Assembly: GCA_038276395.1 (NCBI GenBank)
Contig: JBBQAA010000074.1
Location: 1 to 64,000, forward strand
Direction: 5' to 3'
DNA: 64,000 nucleotides
Source of the DNA: JBBQAA01 sp038276395
GTDB taxonomy: Bacteria > Actinomycetota > Thermoleophilia > Solirubrobacterales > Solirubrobacteraceae
In this document: positions 15,905-25,500 of the stretch, piece by piece
Numbering within the stretch: the first letter of the stretch is position 1
Layout of the letters: the number at the start of each line of letters is the position of its first letter
Notes under the pieces: model-generated
Told to the model about the DNA's origin: nothing
Database searches by the model: none
What the model saw: the letters and a program-made list of their open reading frames with translations, nothing else
Position numbers and translations under genes: made by a program

Positions 15905-16303
15905 CCGGGGGGTTGCTGCCGCTCACGGCGTCTCCGCTCGGGGTCGTGGTCGTGGTCGTGCGCGTGTTCGCGCACGTGGCCTGGGCGGCGCCCTGATCCT
16001 TCCCACAGAGCCGGAACGCGTAGTCGTGGCCGCCGCGAGGCCGGACGGGAAGGGAGAGTTCTCCTCGGAGTACGGCCCAGTCAATCCGCCCGGCAGGTCC
16101 TTCCCGAGCGTCCGCCGCTTTCCGTTCGGGTGGGCGGTCGGCCAGAACTCGAAGTAGACGTTCGCCGGTCCGGCGTCGTCGTGCCGCGACCGTTGAGGGT
16201 CGCCTCGTCGATCGTGACGTTCGTCGCCGGCTCGGTGGAGCCGTAGCAGCACCGACACCATCACCGCCGCGGCAAGAGCGAGGACCGGGAGCATCCGGCG
16301 CAC
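15905..16303 (-). pseudogene. Decayed secreted protein with Fn3-like region
   Basis: Pieces of one exported protein appear in different frames of the minus strand. They are a signal peptide (RRMLPVLALAAAVMVSVLL), then STEPATNVTIDEATLNGRG, then ANVYFEFWPTAHPNGKRR with TGPYSEENSPFPSGLAA, then GHDYAFRLCGKDQGAAQAT. In order they resemble the 'NVTIxxATLNG...VYFEYG...GxxYxFRLCGxDQG' pattern of actinobacterial secreted Fn3-like proteins. Each junction needs a frame change, so at least three frameshifts exist, too many for chance sequencing error. The 3' end merges into the REP-like repeats. No single frame codes the protein. Confidence 0.6.
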
Positions 16304-16350
16304 AACGTGCTTGAGGCTAGCCGGGAACCCGCCGCGAGGGAAGCCCTGGA

Positions 16351-16794
16351 CTACTCGCGCACGACGAGGAACGTGCCCGCGGTGAGGAGGACGATCCCGG
16401 CGATCCGCAGCGCGCTGACCGGCTGCTTGGCCACGCCGAGCAGGCCGAGCTGATCCACGACGACGGCCGCCGTGAGCTGCCCCGCGACCGTCGCCGCGGT
16501 GACGCCCCCTGCGCCGAGCGTGCGCACACTGACGAGCACGGTCGAGACGTAGACCGCGCCTAGCAGCCCGCCGGTGAGGTAGACGACCCCGAGGTGCCGG
16601 ACATGACCCACGCGACCCCATCCCCCGCCGAGGAGCGTCGCGAGCAGGACGAGGACGACCGTGCCGATGCCGAAGGAGATCGCCGCTGCCGGCAGCGTGC
16701 CAACCGCCCGCCCGAGCCGGGAGTTGATCGGCGCCTGAAGGGCGATCAGCGCACCCGCCGCGGCGGTCAGCGCGACGGCGAGGGAGCGCGTCAC
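16351..16794 (-). CDS. YdcZ/DUF606-type DMT-superfamily membrane protein
   Basis: This 147-residue protein has five hydrophobic segments and the family features ALQAPINSRLGRAVGTLPAA near the N-terminus and GVTAATVAGQLTAAVVVDQL in the middle, ending in LRIAGIVLLTAGTFLVV. It belongs to the DMT superfamily of small transporters (YdcZ). Substrate is unknown. Its GTG start overlaps the polA stop as GTGA, so it is translationally coupled to polA, an unexpected partner with no evident functional link. Confidence 0.82.
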   Translation of the reverse strand: MTRSLAVALTAAAGALIALQAPINSRLGRAVGTLPAAAISFGIGTVVLVLLATLLGGGWGRVGHVRHLGVVYLTGGLLGAVYVSTVLVSVRTLGAGGVTAATVAGQLTAAVVVDQLGLLGVAKQPVSALRIAGIVLLTAGTFLVVRE

Positions 16795-19373
16795 TTGGCC
16801 GCCAGCCAGTTCGGCCCGGTGCCGGCGTCGACCGCCAGCGGCGGATCCAGCTCGAACGCCTCCTCCATCTCCCGCACCGCAAGCGCCGCCACCGCCTCGG
16901 CCTCCGCCTCCGGGCCCTCGAAGAGCAGCTCGTCGTGGATCTGCAGGACGAGCCGCGTAGCGAGCCCCTCGTCCGCGAGCGCCCGCGCGGTCCTCACCAT
17001 CGCCACCTTCATGATGTCCGCCGCCGTGCCCTGCACGACCATGTTGACGGCGAAGCGCTCACCCTGCTTGCGCAGCTCCCAGCGCCGCGCGCGCAGCTCA
17101 GGGACCTGGCGACGGCGGCCGAACAGCGTGGCCACGTAGCCCTGCTCGGTCCCCTGCTCGATCGTCCGAGCGATCCACGCGGCCACGGCCGGGAAGCGCT
17201 CGAAGTAGCGGTCGATGAACTCCTGCGCCTCCTCCTGCGGGATGTCGAGGCGGTCGGCCATCCCGTAGGCCGAGAGCCCGTAGGCGATCCCGAAGTTCAC
17301 CATCTTCGCGCGCGAGCGCATGCCGACGTCGACGGTCTCCGGCGCGACACCGAAGACGGTGGCGGCGGTCTCGGTGTGGACGTCCTCCCCCCGGCGGAAG
17401 ATGTCCTTGAGCACGTCCTCGCCCGCGATGTGCGCGAGCAGGCGCAGCTCGACCTGGGAGTAGTCGGCGGAGACGAGCACGTTCCCCGGCGCGGCCACGA
17501 AGCACGCCCGGATCTCGCGCCCGAGCGGCGTGCGGATGGGAATGTTCTGCAGGTTGGGATCGACGGAGGACAGCCGTCCGGTGGCCGCGCTCGTCTGGTT
17601 GAACGTCGTGTGCAGGCGCCCGCCGGCGTCGACGAGTTCGGGCAACGCGTCGAGGTAGGTCTGGGCGAGCTTCGTCAGCTCCCGGAAGCGCTCGATCCTG
17701 GGGATGATCGGGTGCTCCCCCCGGATGGCTTGCAGCACGCGCGCGTCGGTCGAGAAGCCCGTCTTGCCGCGGCGCTTGCGCGTCAGCCCGAGCTTACCGA
17801 AGAGGATCTCCTCGAGCTGCTTGGGCGAGCCGATGACGAACTCCTCCTCGGCCAGCTCCCAGATCTCCCGCTCGAGTTCCAGCACCTCCTGGCGCACGCC
17901 GCCGGCCACGCGCTCGAGGCGGTCGGTGTCGAGCGCGAGCCCGGCCAGCTCCATCTCGCGCAGGACGTGGACGAGCGGCAGCTCGACCTCGCGGAAGAGC
18001 TCGGCCAGCCCGCGCTCGAAGAGCTGCTCACCCTGCCACTCCGCCAGCGCGCGGGCGAGCACGGCGTCGCGCGCGGCCGGGTCCTCGATCTCCGCCGCGA
18101 AGCCGCGCTCCTCGCACAGCTCGCGGAAGGGATAGCCGCGGCGGGCGGGCTCGAGCAGGTAGGCGGCGACCTCGGTGTCGTGGACGAGGCCGGGCGGCAC
18201 GGCGCCGAGCGCCTTGGCGTCGTGGATGGTCACCGCGCGATCGCCCAGCGCGGCGGAGAGCTCGGCGGGCACGGCGCAGGGACCCGCGAGCACGGGCCCG
18301 GGCGGCCCGCCGTAGGCGCCGAAGCGGAAGCCCGGGCCGTCGGCGAACAGGGCGTCCTCCGGGACCTCGACACCGGCGAGCGCGACCGCCACATCCCTCC
18401 GCAGCGAACCCACGTCGGCGAGCTCACCCTCGCGCACCTTGGCGCGGAGCGCCGTCGAGGCCACCGGCGCGGGCGCCGCCTCGTCGGGGTCGCCGAGCGC
18501 CTCCTCCAGGCGCCGCAGCGGGTCGCGCAGCTCCCATCGTCGGAAGGTGTCCCGCAGGCGCGAGCGGTCGGCCGGGGAGGCCGCCACGGCGGCGAGGTCG
18601 ATGGGAACCTCGAGCGCACGTTGGGCGGTGGCGAGGACCTTCGAGACGCGCGCGTCCTCCGCGTGCGCGCGCAGGTTCTCCTGGCGCTTCTTGCCCGAGA
18701 TGTCGTCCACGTGGGCGAGGACCTCCTCGAGCGAGCCCCACTCCTGCAGCAGCGCCGCCGCCGTCTTGTCCCCGATCCCCGGGACCCCGGGGATGTTGTC
18801 CGACGTGTCGCCCTTCAGGCCGTAGAAGTCGGGGATGAGCTCAGGCCCGATCCCGTAGCGGTCGATCACCGCCTGGCGGTCGTAGACCTTGGTGTCGGTG
18901 ACGCCACGGCCGGTGGCCATGACCGTGACCTGCCCGTCGTCGACGAGCTGGAACATGTCGCGGTCACCGGTGAGGATCGTCACCCTGAGGCCCTGCTCGC
19001 GCGCGCGCTCGGCGAGGGAGGCGATGACGTCGTCGGCCTCGTAGCCCTCGAGGGAGAGGTTGGAGTAGCCGAAGGCCTCGACGAGCGGGGCGAGCTCCGG
19101 CCACTGCTCCTTCAGGAGATCGGGGCGCGAGAGCCGCCCGGCCTTGTACTCCCCGTAGACCTTGGTGCGCCCGGAGGTGCCGCGGTCCCACACGACGATG
19201 GTCGGGCGCACCCCGTGGTCGGTCAGCATCTTCACGAGCATCGAGGCGAAGCCGAAGATCGCGTTCGTGGGCTCGCCGGTCGAGGTGGCGATCGACTCGG
19301 GCAGCGCGAAGAAGGCCCGGTAGGCGAGCGAGTTGCCGTCGATGAGGAGGAGCTCGCCGGACAGACGGTCCAC
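16791..19373 (-). CDS. polA: DNA polymerase I
   Basis: The 860-residue polymerase fills gaps in repair and Okazaki-fragment processing. The N-terminal 5'-3' exonuclease (LLLIDGNSLAYRAFFALP, GYEADDVIASLA, TGDRDMFQLVDD, GLKGDTSDNIPGVPGIGDKT) covers about residues 1-290. The middle domain lacks an evident Asp-x-Glu proofreading motif, suggesting an inactive 3'-5' exonuclease as in many Gram-positive enzymes. The polymerase domain has motif A (SADYSQVELRLLAHIAGE), motif B (RSRAKMVNFGIAYGLS) and motif C (QIHDELLFE). GTG 19373 gives the family N-terminus; the longer upstream frame is antisense to the malic-enzyme gene. It is divergent from that gene with a gap of about 15 bp. Confidence 0.97.
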   Translation of the reverse strand: MDRLSGELLLIDGNSLAYRAFFALPESIATSTGEPTNAIFGFASMLVKMLTDHGVRPTIVVWDRGTSGRTKVYGEYKAGRLSRPDLLKEQWPELAPLVEAFGYSNLSLEGYEADDVIASLAERAREQGLRVTILTGDRDMFQLVDDGQVTVMATGRGVTDTKVYDRQAVIDRYGIGPELIPDFYGLKGDTSDNIPGVPGIGDKTAAALLQEWGSLEEVLAHVDDISGKKRQENLRAHAEDARVSKVLATAQRALEVPIDLAAVAASPADRSRLRDTFRRWELRDPLRRLEEALGDPDEAAPAPVASTALRAKVREGELADVGSLRRDVAVALAGVEVPEDALFADGPGFRFGAYGGPPGPVLAGPCAVPAELSAALGDRAVTIHDAKALGAVPPGLVHDTEVAAYLLEPARRGYPFRELCEERGFAAEIEDPAARDAVLARALAEWQGEQLFERGLAELFREVELPLVHVLREMELAGLALDTDRLERVAGGVRQEVLELEREIWELAEEEFVIGSPKQLEEILFGKLGLTRKRRGKTGFSTDARVLQAIRGEHPIIPRIERFRELTKLAQTYLDALPELVDAGGRLHTTFNQTSAATGRLSSVDPNLQNIPIRTPLGREIRACFVAAPGNVLVSADYSQVELRLLAHIAGEDVLKDIFRRGEDVHTETAATVFGVAPETVDVGMRSRAKMVNFGIAYGLSAYGMADRLDIPQEEAQEFIDRYFERFPAVAAWIARTIEQGTEQGYVATLFGRRRQVPELRARRWELRKQGERFAVNMVVQGTAADIMKVAMVRTARALADEGLATRLVLQIHDELLFEGPEAEAEAVAALAVREMEEAFELDPPLAVDAGTGPNWLAAK

Positions 19374-19375
19374 TC

Positions 19376-19381
19376 TATGAT
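19376..19381 (+). promoter_or_regulatory. TATGAT -10 box for leaderless malic enzyme
   Basis: TATGAT matches the -10 consensus closely and is followed by 7 nt (CGCGGCG) and ATG at 19389. It abuts the divergent polA start at 19373, so promoters of both genes overlap. Confidence 0.55.
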
Positions 19382-19388
19382 CGCGGCG

Positions 19389-20866
<1,478 letters not shown>

Positions 20867-20870
<4 letters not shown>

Positions 20871-21661
20871 GCGCGGCGGCGCGCGCCGAGGCCCTGCGCG
20901 CGCTGCACGCGCCCGGCGATCCGGTCGTGCTCGTCAACGTATGGGATGCCGCGAGCGCGCGCGCCGTGGCCGGCGTGCCGGGCTGCCGGGCGCTCGCGAC
21001 GGCGAGCCACGCGATCGCTGCGGCGCTCGGCGTGGCGGACGGCGAGGCGCTCTCCCGCGATGACATGCTCAGCGCCGTCGCGCGCGTGTGCGCGGCCACC
21101 GACCTGCCGGTGAGCGCCGACCTCGAGCGCGGCTACGGCGAGGATGCCGCCGGCGTCGGCGCGACGGTCGCGGCGACGATCGAGGTCGGCGCGGTCGGCG
21201 CGAACCTCGAGGATTCGCTGGGATCGGGGGAGCTACGGCCGGTGGCGGAGGCGGCGGCACGGGTCGCCGCGGCGCGCGCGGCGGGAGACGCGGCCGGTGT
21301 CCCGTTCATCATCAATGCGCGCACCGACGTCTTCCTGCACTCCGAGGGCCGGGAGGAGGACAGGCTGGAGCGTGCGCTCGAGCGCGGGCGCACGTATGCC
21401 GCCGCGGGCGGGGACTGCGTGTTTGTGCCGGGCGTCCGCGACGTCGAGACGATCCGCGCGCTCGTGGACGGGATGGGCGCGCCGGTCAGCGTGCTCGCGG
21501 GCGCGGGCTCCCCTCCCCTGGCCGAGCTCGCGCGCGCGGGCGTCGCCCGTATCTCCATCGGCCCCGGCGGCATGGGCATCGCGCTCGCGGCGCTCGCGCG
21601 CGCCACGGAGGGGCTGCTCGCCGGCGGCGCGCCGCCGGCCAGTCTGGGGTTCCGGGCTTAG
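20867..21661 (+). CDS. Isocitrate lyase/PEP mutase superfamily protein
   Basis: This 264-residue TIM-barrel protein has VVLVNVWDAASARAVAGVPG at the N-terminus, then LPVSADLERGYGED, GANLEDSLGSGELR, FIINARTDVF and ISIGPGGMGIALA. The DLERGYG motif replaces the KKCGH motif of true isocitrate lyases, placing it among PEP-mutase-like or C-C lyase members (oxaloacetate decarboxylase-like or dialkylmalate lyase-like). Substrate is not determinable. The TTG start at 20867 overlaps the malic-enzyme stop by 3 bp (TTGA), so it is translationally coupled and may share C4-acid metabolism with it. Confidence 0.82.
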
Positions 21662-21745
21662 GCAGACGGCCCGCGCCGAGGGACGGGGGCTACGAGGAGA
21701 AGGGCGGGGCGGCCCTGGCCCTCGCGCGCCGTTTGCGGCGGGCCC

Positions 21746-21767
21746 AGGACCCGGTTTCGCCGGGCCT
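21746..21767 (+). terminator. Hairpin after the PEP-mutase-family gene
   Basis: AGG-(A)-CCCGG, loop TTTCG, CCGGG-CCT makes an 8-bp stem with one bulged A, 85 bp after the stop. No U-tract follows. It is a plausible end of the malic-enzyme operon. Confidence 0.4.
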
Positions 21768-21816
21768 CCCGCCTACTAAGCCAGGCGACAGCCGCCCCGC
21801 GCCCAGGCTGCTCACC

Positions 21817-21846
21817 GAACGGGCGGGCCGCGCGGCCCGCCCGTTC
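21817..21846 (-). terminator. Perfect 30-bp palindrome after the copper protein gene
   Basis: GAACGGGCGGGCC-GCGC-GGCCCGCCCGTTC has perfect 13-bp arms and starts 6 bp beyond the stop of the minus-strand copper protein. It is the strongest hairpin in the region and probably terminates both convergent transcripts. There is no U-tract, as is common in high-GC actinobacteria. Confidence 0.7.
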
Positions 21847-21852
21847 CCGCGG

Positions 21853-23421
21853 CTACTGGATGACCCTGAACGCCCCGCGCATGAACGGGTGGATCCGGCA
21901 GAAGTACGAGTAGGTGCCGACCGGCAGGTTGGCCGGCGTCTTCCACGTGATCGAGCCGCTGACCGGCGGGCTCGCGCCGCCGTTGTAGGTGCCGAGCTCG
22001 CCCGAGTCGAACTGGACCCGCGGGCTCCCGTTGGCGATCGGGTAGGCGATGCCCGTCCCGCGGTTGCAGGGGTTCTTGCACATCGTGATCGTGTGCCAGG
22101 CCTGCGTCGGCGAGCCGTTGATCGGCGGGAGGGTGTTGTCGAGGTTCTTGAACGTGAGCGACTGGCCCTCGCGCACGCGGGGGACTCGGTAGCCCGCGTT
22201 CAGCGAGCCCCGCTGGTAGATGAAGTGGGCGATGTCGACCGTGCCGCCGATCCCGCCGGCGGGCAGGGAGAGCGGGCTCGGCATGCCGCCGATGCGGTCC
22301 CCACCGTGGTGGCGGTTCTCGGGCAGGTGGCCGTGGGTCAGCGTGCCGGGCTGATCGACCTTTGTCTTGAAGGGATCCATGCCCTTCTCCCCGTCGGCCA
22401 TGAACACGACCATGATCCCCATGACCTCATACCACGAGGCCTTCGAGGTGTCGTAGGTCGCCGTCGTGGAGAGCACGTCGCCCTTCTTCACATGGATCTT
22501 CCAGCTCGGGCGGGTCGCGGTCATCGAGACGTCCCACGAGACGGCGCCCGCCGGCTCGAAGTAGTGGGCGGAGGAGCGGAAGAGGTGCGCCGTCCTCCCG
22601 GCCCGGGAGTTGTAGAGGTCGGTGTGCAGCCCGCCCGGGTGCAGGTGCCCGGCCGTCGCCACGAGCGTGCCGTCTCGGTCGACCGTCCAGCGGTTCTTCG
22701 CGGGGCCGCCCGCGTACGGGTCCTTGGCCTGGCTCGGGTAGGTGTAGCCGCCGGCTCGCCCCGAGCCGCGCAGCGCGTCGAACACCGGGTAGATCGAGCC
22801 GTTCTGGACGTCCATCCAGATCGGCCGGGCGCTCTGCATCGTCTTCGCCGCCGGCGCCGTGGCCGGGATGATGTCGACGTTGTAGGTGATCCACACCTTG
22901 GTCGGCGCGTCGGTGAGGTTGTGGATCATGTAGTTGAGGATCCAGTGATCCCTCGTCCGGTAGGGGTAGCCGTAGCCCTTGGGGAAGCGCAGGTGGGTCT
23001 TCTCCTCGCCGGCGGCGGCGAAGCGCTCGACGGGGAAGCCGGAGGTGGCGTCGTGCCCGGCGGTGCTCAGCCACACGCCGTGGTGGAGATGGATCACGTC
23101 GACACGCGGCACGGCGCCGAGCTTGCGCCCGCCGCGGCCGGTGGCGTAGTGGAGGTTCGGATCGAAGCCGACGATGTAGCCGTTGACCTTCGGCTGCTCG
23201 ATGCCCTTGATCTCGGTGTTGATGAAGTTCTGCCCCGGCGTGATGAGGAGCGGCCCGTACTTCAGGTGCAGGTGCTGGACGCCCGGCTCGGAGGCCGCGG
23301 TCCCCCGGATGCTCCCAACGACCGGCGCGGCGGCCAGCGCCGAGCTCGCGGCTACGGCGAAGGCGCCGGCGAGGACGGCGAGCAGAAGCCCGCGAACGAC
23401 GAGCGAACGGCGGTGGCGCAT
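21853..23421 (-). CDS. Secreted copper protein: PHM-like N-terminal region fused to a cupredoxin domain
   Basis: The 522-residue protein has a signal peptide (RRSLVVRGLLLAVLAGAFAV to about residue 31). The C-terminal domain (about 410-522) is a cupredoxin with all type-1 copper ligands: His443 (AWHTITM), Cys508, His511 and Met514 (YFCRIHPFMRG). The larger N-terminal part has histidine clusters His111, His113 and His114 (VIHLHHGVWLS) and His259/His261 (GHLHPGGLHTDLY), with methionines at 334-341. This spacing resembles the HH and HxH ligand motifs of copper type-II monooxygenases (PHM/DBH). That relation is inference from motif spacing. CAGGAG is a good ribosome-binding site before ATG 23421. 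Function is unknown; extracytoplasmic oxidation or copper binding is plausible. Confidence 0.75.
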   Translation of the reverse strand: MRHRRSLVVRGLLLAVLAGAFAVAASSALAAAPVVGSIRGTAASEPGVQHLHLKYGPLLITPGQNFINTEIKGIEQPKVNGYIVGFDPNLHYATGRGGRKLGAVPRVDVIHLHHGVWLSTAGHDATSGFPVERFAAAGEEKTHLRFPKGYGYPYRTRDHWILNYMIHNLTDAPTKVWITYNVDIIPATAPAAKTMQSARPIWMDVQNGSIYPVFDALRGSGRAGGYTYPSQAKDPYAGGPAKNRWTVDRDGTLVATAGHLHPGGLHTDLYNSRAGRTAHLFRSSAHYFEPAGAVSWDVSMTATRPSWKIHVKKGDVLSTTATYDTSKASWYEVMGIMVVFMADGEKGMDPFKTKVDQPGTLTHGHLPENRHHGGDRIGGMPSPLSLPAGGIGGTVDIAHFIYQRGSLNAGYRVPRVREGQSLTFKNLDNTLPPINGSPTQAWHTITMCKNPCNRGTGIAYPIANGSPRVQFDSGELGTYNGGASPPVSGSITWKTPANLPVGTYSYFCRIHPFMRGAFRVIQ

Positions 23422-23577
23422 GCGAGCTCCTGGGGACGAGGGGGATACGGCGCGGCGCCGGTTCTCTCTCCCGGGAGCGCCACCGTGAGGTTAGACCGCG
23501 AATGCGCTCCCGGAAGCGGTGCAACGTCCATTCATACCGAACGGCTCCCTTTTGAGCCGCGGCGCCCGCGCGGCCCG

Positions 23578-23583
23578 TACCTT
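23578..23583 (+). promoter_or_regulatory. Candidate -10 box for leaderless epimerase gene
   Basis: TACCTT is followed by 6 nt (CGGTGC) and ATG at 23590. No Shine-Dalgarno sequence is present. Confidence 0.45.
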
Positions 23584-23589
23584 CGGTGC

Positions 23590-24492
23590 ATGCGCGTCAC
23601 CCTCACCGGAGCCACGGGCCTCATCGGCCGCCGCCTCGTCCGCGAGCTCGTCGCCCGCGGCGACGAGGTGACCGTCCTCTCCCGCGATGCGACGAAGGCG
23701 CACCGCGCCCTCGGCGTCGAGGCCGCGGGCTGGGACCCGGGGACCGGCCCGGCGCCGACCGCCGCGCTCGCGGGCCGCGACGCCGTCGTCCACCTCGCCG
23801 GCGAGCCCGTTGCCCAGCGCTGGAACGACGACGTCAAGGAGCGGATCATGAAGTCCCGCGAGGAGGGCACGGCGCGCCTCGTCGAGGGGCTCGAGCAGGC
23901 CGACCCGCGCCCGGCCGTGCTCGTGTGCTCCTCCGCCGTGGGCTACTACGGCCCGCGCGGCGACGAGAAGATCACCGAGGACACGCCCGCCGGGCGGGAC
24001 TTCCTGGCCGGGGTCTGCGTGGCCTGGGAGCGGGAGGCCCGGCGCGCCGAGGAGCTCGGCCTGCGCGTCGCGCTCGTGCGCACGGGCGTCGTCCTCGACA
24101 AGGACGGCGGCGCCCTGCACACCATGCTCCCGCCCTTCAGGCTCGGCGTCGGCGGCCCGGTGGCCGGCGGGGATCAGTACATGCCCTGGATCCACGCCGA
24201 CGACCTCGTGGGGATCTACCTCGCCGCGCTCGACGGATCCGACTGGTCGGGCCCCGTCAACGCCACGGCGCCCACTCCGGTGACCAACCACGACTTCTCC
24301 AAGGCGCTCGGCCGCGCGCTGCACCGCCCCGCCTTGTTGCCCGTCCCCGCCCTCGCCCTCAAACTGCTCTACGGGGACATGGCCGAGATGGTCACCGAGG
24401 GCCAGCGCGCGGTGCCCGAGCGCGCCGAGCAGCTCGGGTTCGCCTTCGCGCACCCGGACCTCGACGAGGCGCTCGCCTCAGCCCTCGGCTGA
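23590..24492 (+). CDS. TIGR01777-family NAD(P)-binding epimerase (YfcH-like)
   Basis: This 300-residue extended SDR has the Rossmann start MRVTLTGATGLIGRRLVREL, VVHLAGEPVAQRWNDDVK, CSSAVGYYGPRGDE (Ser and Tyr of the active site), and the family C-terminal DUF1731 region (LYGDMAEMVTEGQRAVPERA, EQLGFAFAHPDLDEAL). The family is widespread and its substrate is unresolved; it has been annotated as a nucleotide-sugar epimerase or SulA-like protein. The ATG at 23590 is placed 6 nt after TACCTT, giving a leaderless mRNA. Its last 15 bp overlap the convergent small membrane protein gene. Confidence 0.9.
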   Translation: MRVTLTGATGLIGRRLVRELVARGDEVTVLSRDATKAHRALGVEAAGWDPGTGPAPTAALAGRDAVVHLAGEPVAQRWNDDVKERIMKSREEGTARLVEGLEQADPRPAVLVCSSAVGYYGPRGDEKITEDTPAGRDFLAGVCVAWEREARRAEELGLRVALVRTGVVLDKDGGALHTMLPPFRLGVGGPVAGGDQYMPWIHADDLVGIYLAALDGSDWSGPVNATAPTPVTNHDFSKALGRALHRPALLPVPALALKLLYGDMAEMVTEGQRAVPERAEQLGFAFAHPDLDEALASALG

Positions 24493-24789
24493 GGCCTCGT
24501 CGCCCGAGCTCGCGGCCTCCAGGCCGGGCCCGCCGGCCTCGATGTCGATCGCGCCGCGGCCGCGGCGCTTCGGCAGCGGACCGTCCTCCTTCCACTCCGA
24601 GCCCTCGCGCGCCGGGATGACGAGCCAGATGAGCACGCCGAGGGGCAGCAGAAGCAGGCCGGCCGCCACGCCCGGCTTCTCGCCGTAGCCCTTGCGGCTC
24701 GAGAGCCAGGAGGCGGCGATCCCCGAGAGCAGCCACCCGAAGAGCAGCCACAGGCCGAGCATGCCGATGAGGCCGAGGAGCGGTGTCAT
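24478..24789 (-). CDS. Small two-TM membrane protein in the liv operon
   Basis: This 103-residue protein has two hydrophobic segments (about 2-25, LLGLIGMLGLWLLFGWLLSG, and 42-60, VAAGLLLLPLGVLIWLVIP) joined by a short basic loop. A charged C-terminal tail contains KEDGPLPKRRGRGAIDIEAG. The ATG overlaps the livF stop as ATGA, so it is the last gene of the liv operon. I do not recognise the family. Coupling suggests an accessory role to the transporter, but no function can be assigned. The 3' end overlaps the convergent epimerase gene by 15 bp. Confidence 0.7.
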   Translation of the reverse strand: MTPLLGLIGMLGLWLLFGWLLSGIAASWLSSRKGYGEKPGVAAGLLLLPLGVLIWLVIPAREGSEWKEDGPLPKRRGRGAIDIEAGGPGLEAASSGDEASAEG

Positions 24790-25493
24790 GTCCCGAGGTA
24801 GGCCTTCTGCACTTCGGGGTCGTCGCGGAGCTGCTCGGAGGAGCCCTCGAGCGCGACCCGGCCCGTCTCGAGCACGTAGCCGCGGGTGGACACGCCGAGC
24901 GCGAAGTTGGCGTTCTGCTCGACGAGCAGGATCGTCGTGCCCTGCTTGTTGATCTCGGCGATCGTCTCGTAGATCCGCTCGACGAGGATCGGCGCGATCC
25001 CCATCGACGGCTCGTCGAGGAGCAGAAGCTGGGGGCGGGCCATGAGGGCGCGGCCCATCGCGAGCATCTGCTGCTCGCCGCCGGACATCGTGCCCGCCTT
25101 CTGCTTCTGGCGCTCCTCCAGGCGGGGGAAGAGCTCGAAGACCCGTTCGACGTCCGCGGAGATCTCCTTGTCCTTGCGCAGGTAGGCGCCGAGGTCGAGG
25201 TTCTCGCGCACGGACATGCGCGGGAAGCAGTGGCGCCCCTCGGGGGACTGCGCGATCCCGAGCCGGACGACCTCCTGAGGCGGGGTGAAGCCGATCTCCT
25301 TGTCGCGGAAGCGGATGACGCCCTCGCGCGGCTGGCTGAGGCCGGAGATCGAGCGCAGCGTCGTCGACTTGCCGGCACCGTTTGAGCCGATGAGCGTCAC
25401 GCACTCGCCCTCCTCGACGGTCAGCGAGATGCCCTTGAGCGCCTCGATGTTGCCGTAGAAGGTGTGGATGTCCTCCACCTCGAGCAGCGCCAT
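24786..25493 (-). CDS. livF: Branched-chain amino acid ABC transporter ATP-binding protein LivF
   Basis: This 235-residue ATPase has Walker A GSNGAGKST, signature GTMSGGEQQMLAMGRALM, Walker B LLLLDEPSMGIAP, and the LivF ending GYVLETGRVALEGSSEQL. It powers uptake of branched-chain amino acids with LivG, LivH, LivM and the binding protein. It starts 7 bp after livG ends and overlaps the small membrane protein by 4 bp. Confidence 0.95.
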   Translation of the reverse strand: MALLEVEDIHTFYGNIEALKGISLTVEEGECVTLIGSNGAGKSTTLRSISGLSQPREGVIRFRDKEIGFTPPQEVVRLGIAQSPEGRHCFPRMSVRENLDLGAYLRKDKEISADVERVFELFPRLEERQKQKAGTMSGGEQQMLAMGRALMARPQLLLLDEPSMGIAPILVERIYETIAEINKQGTTILLVEQNANFALGVSTRGYVLETGRVALEGSSEQLRDDPEVQKAYLGT

Positions 25494-25500
25494 CAGCCGC

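Noticed and set aside
16935..19370. Long plus-strand open frame opposite polA
   Set aside because: It is a GC-frame shadow: Arg/Ala/Gly/Val-rich, no domain, and exactly antisense to clear DNA polymerase I coding. Only its 3' part (the malic enzyme) is a gene.
21662..21816. tRNA or small RNA gene after the PEP-mutase-family gene
   Set aside because: No cloverleaf with a GGTTCRANNCC arm could be built; only terminator-like hairpins were found.
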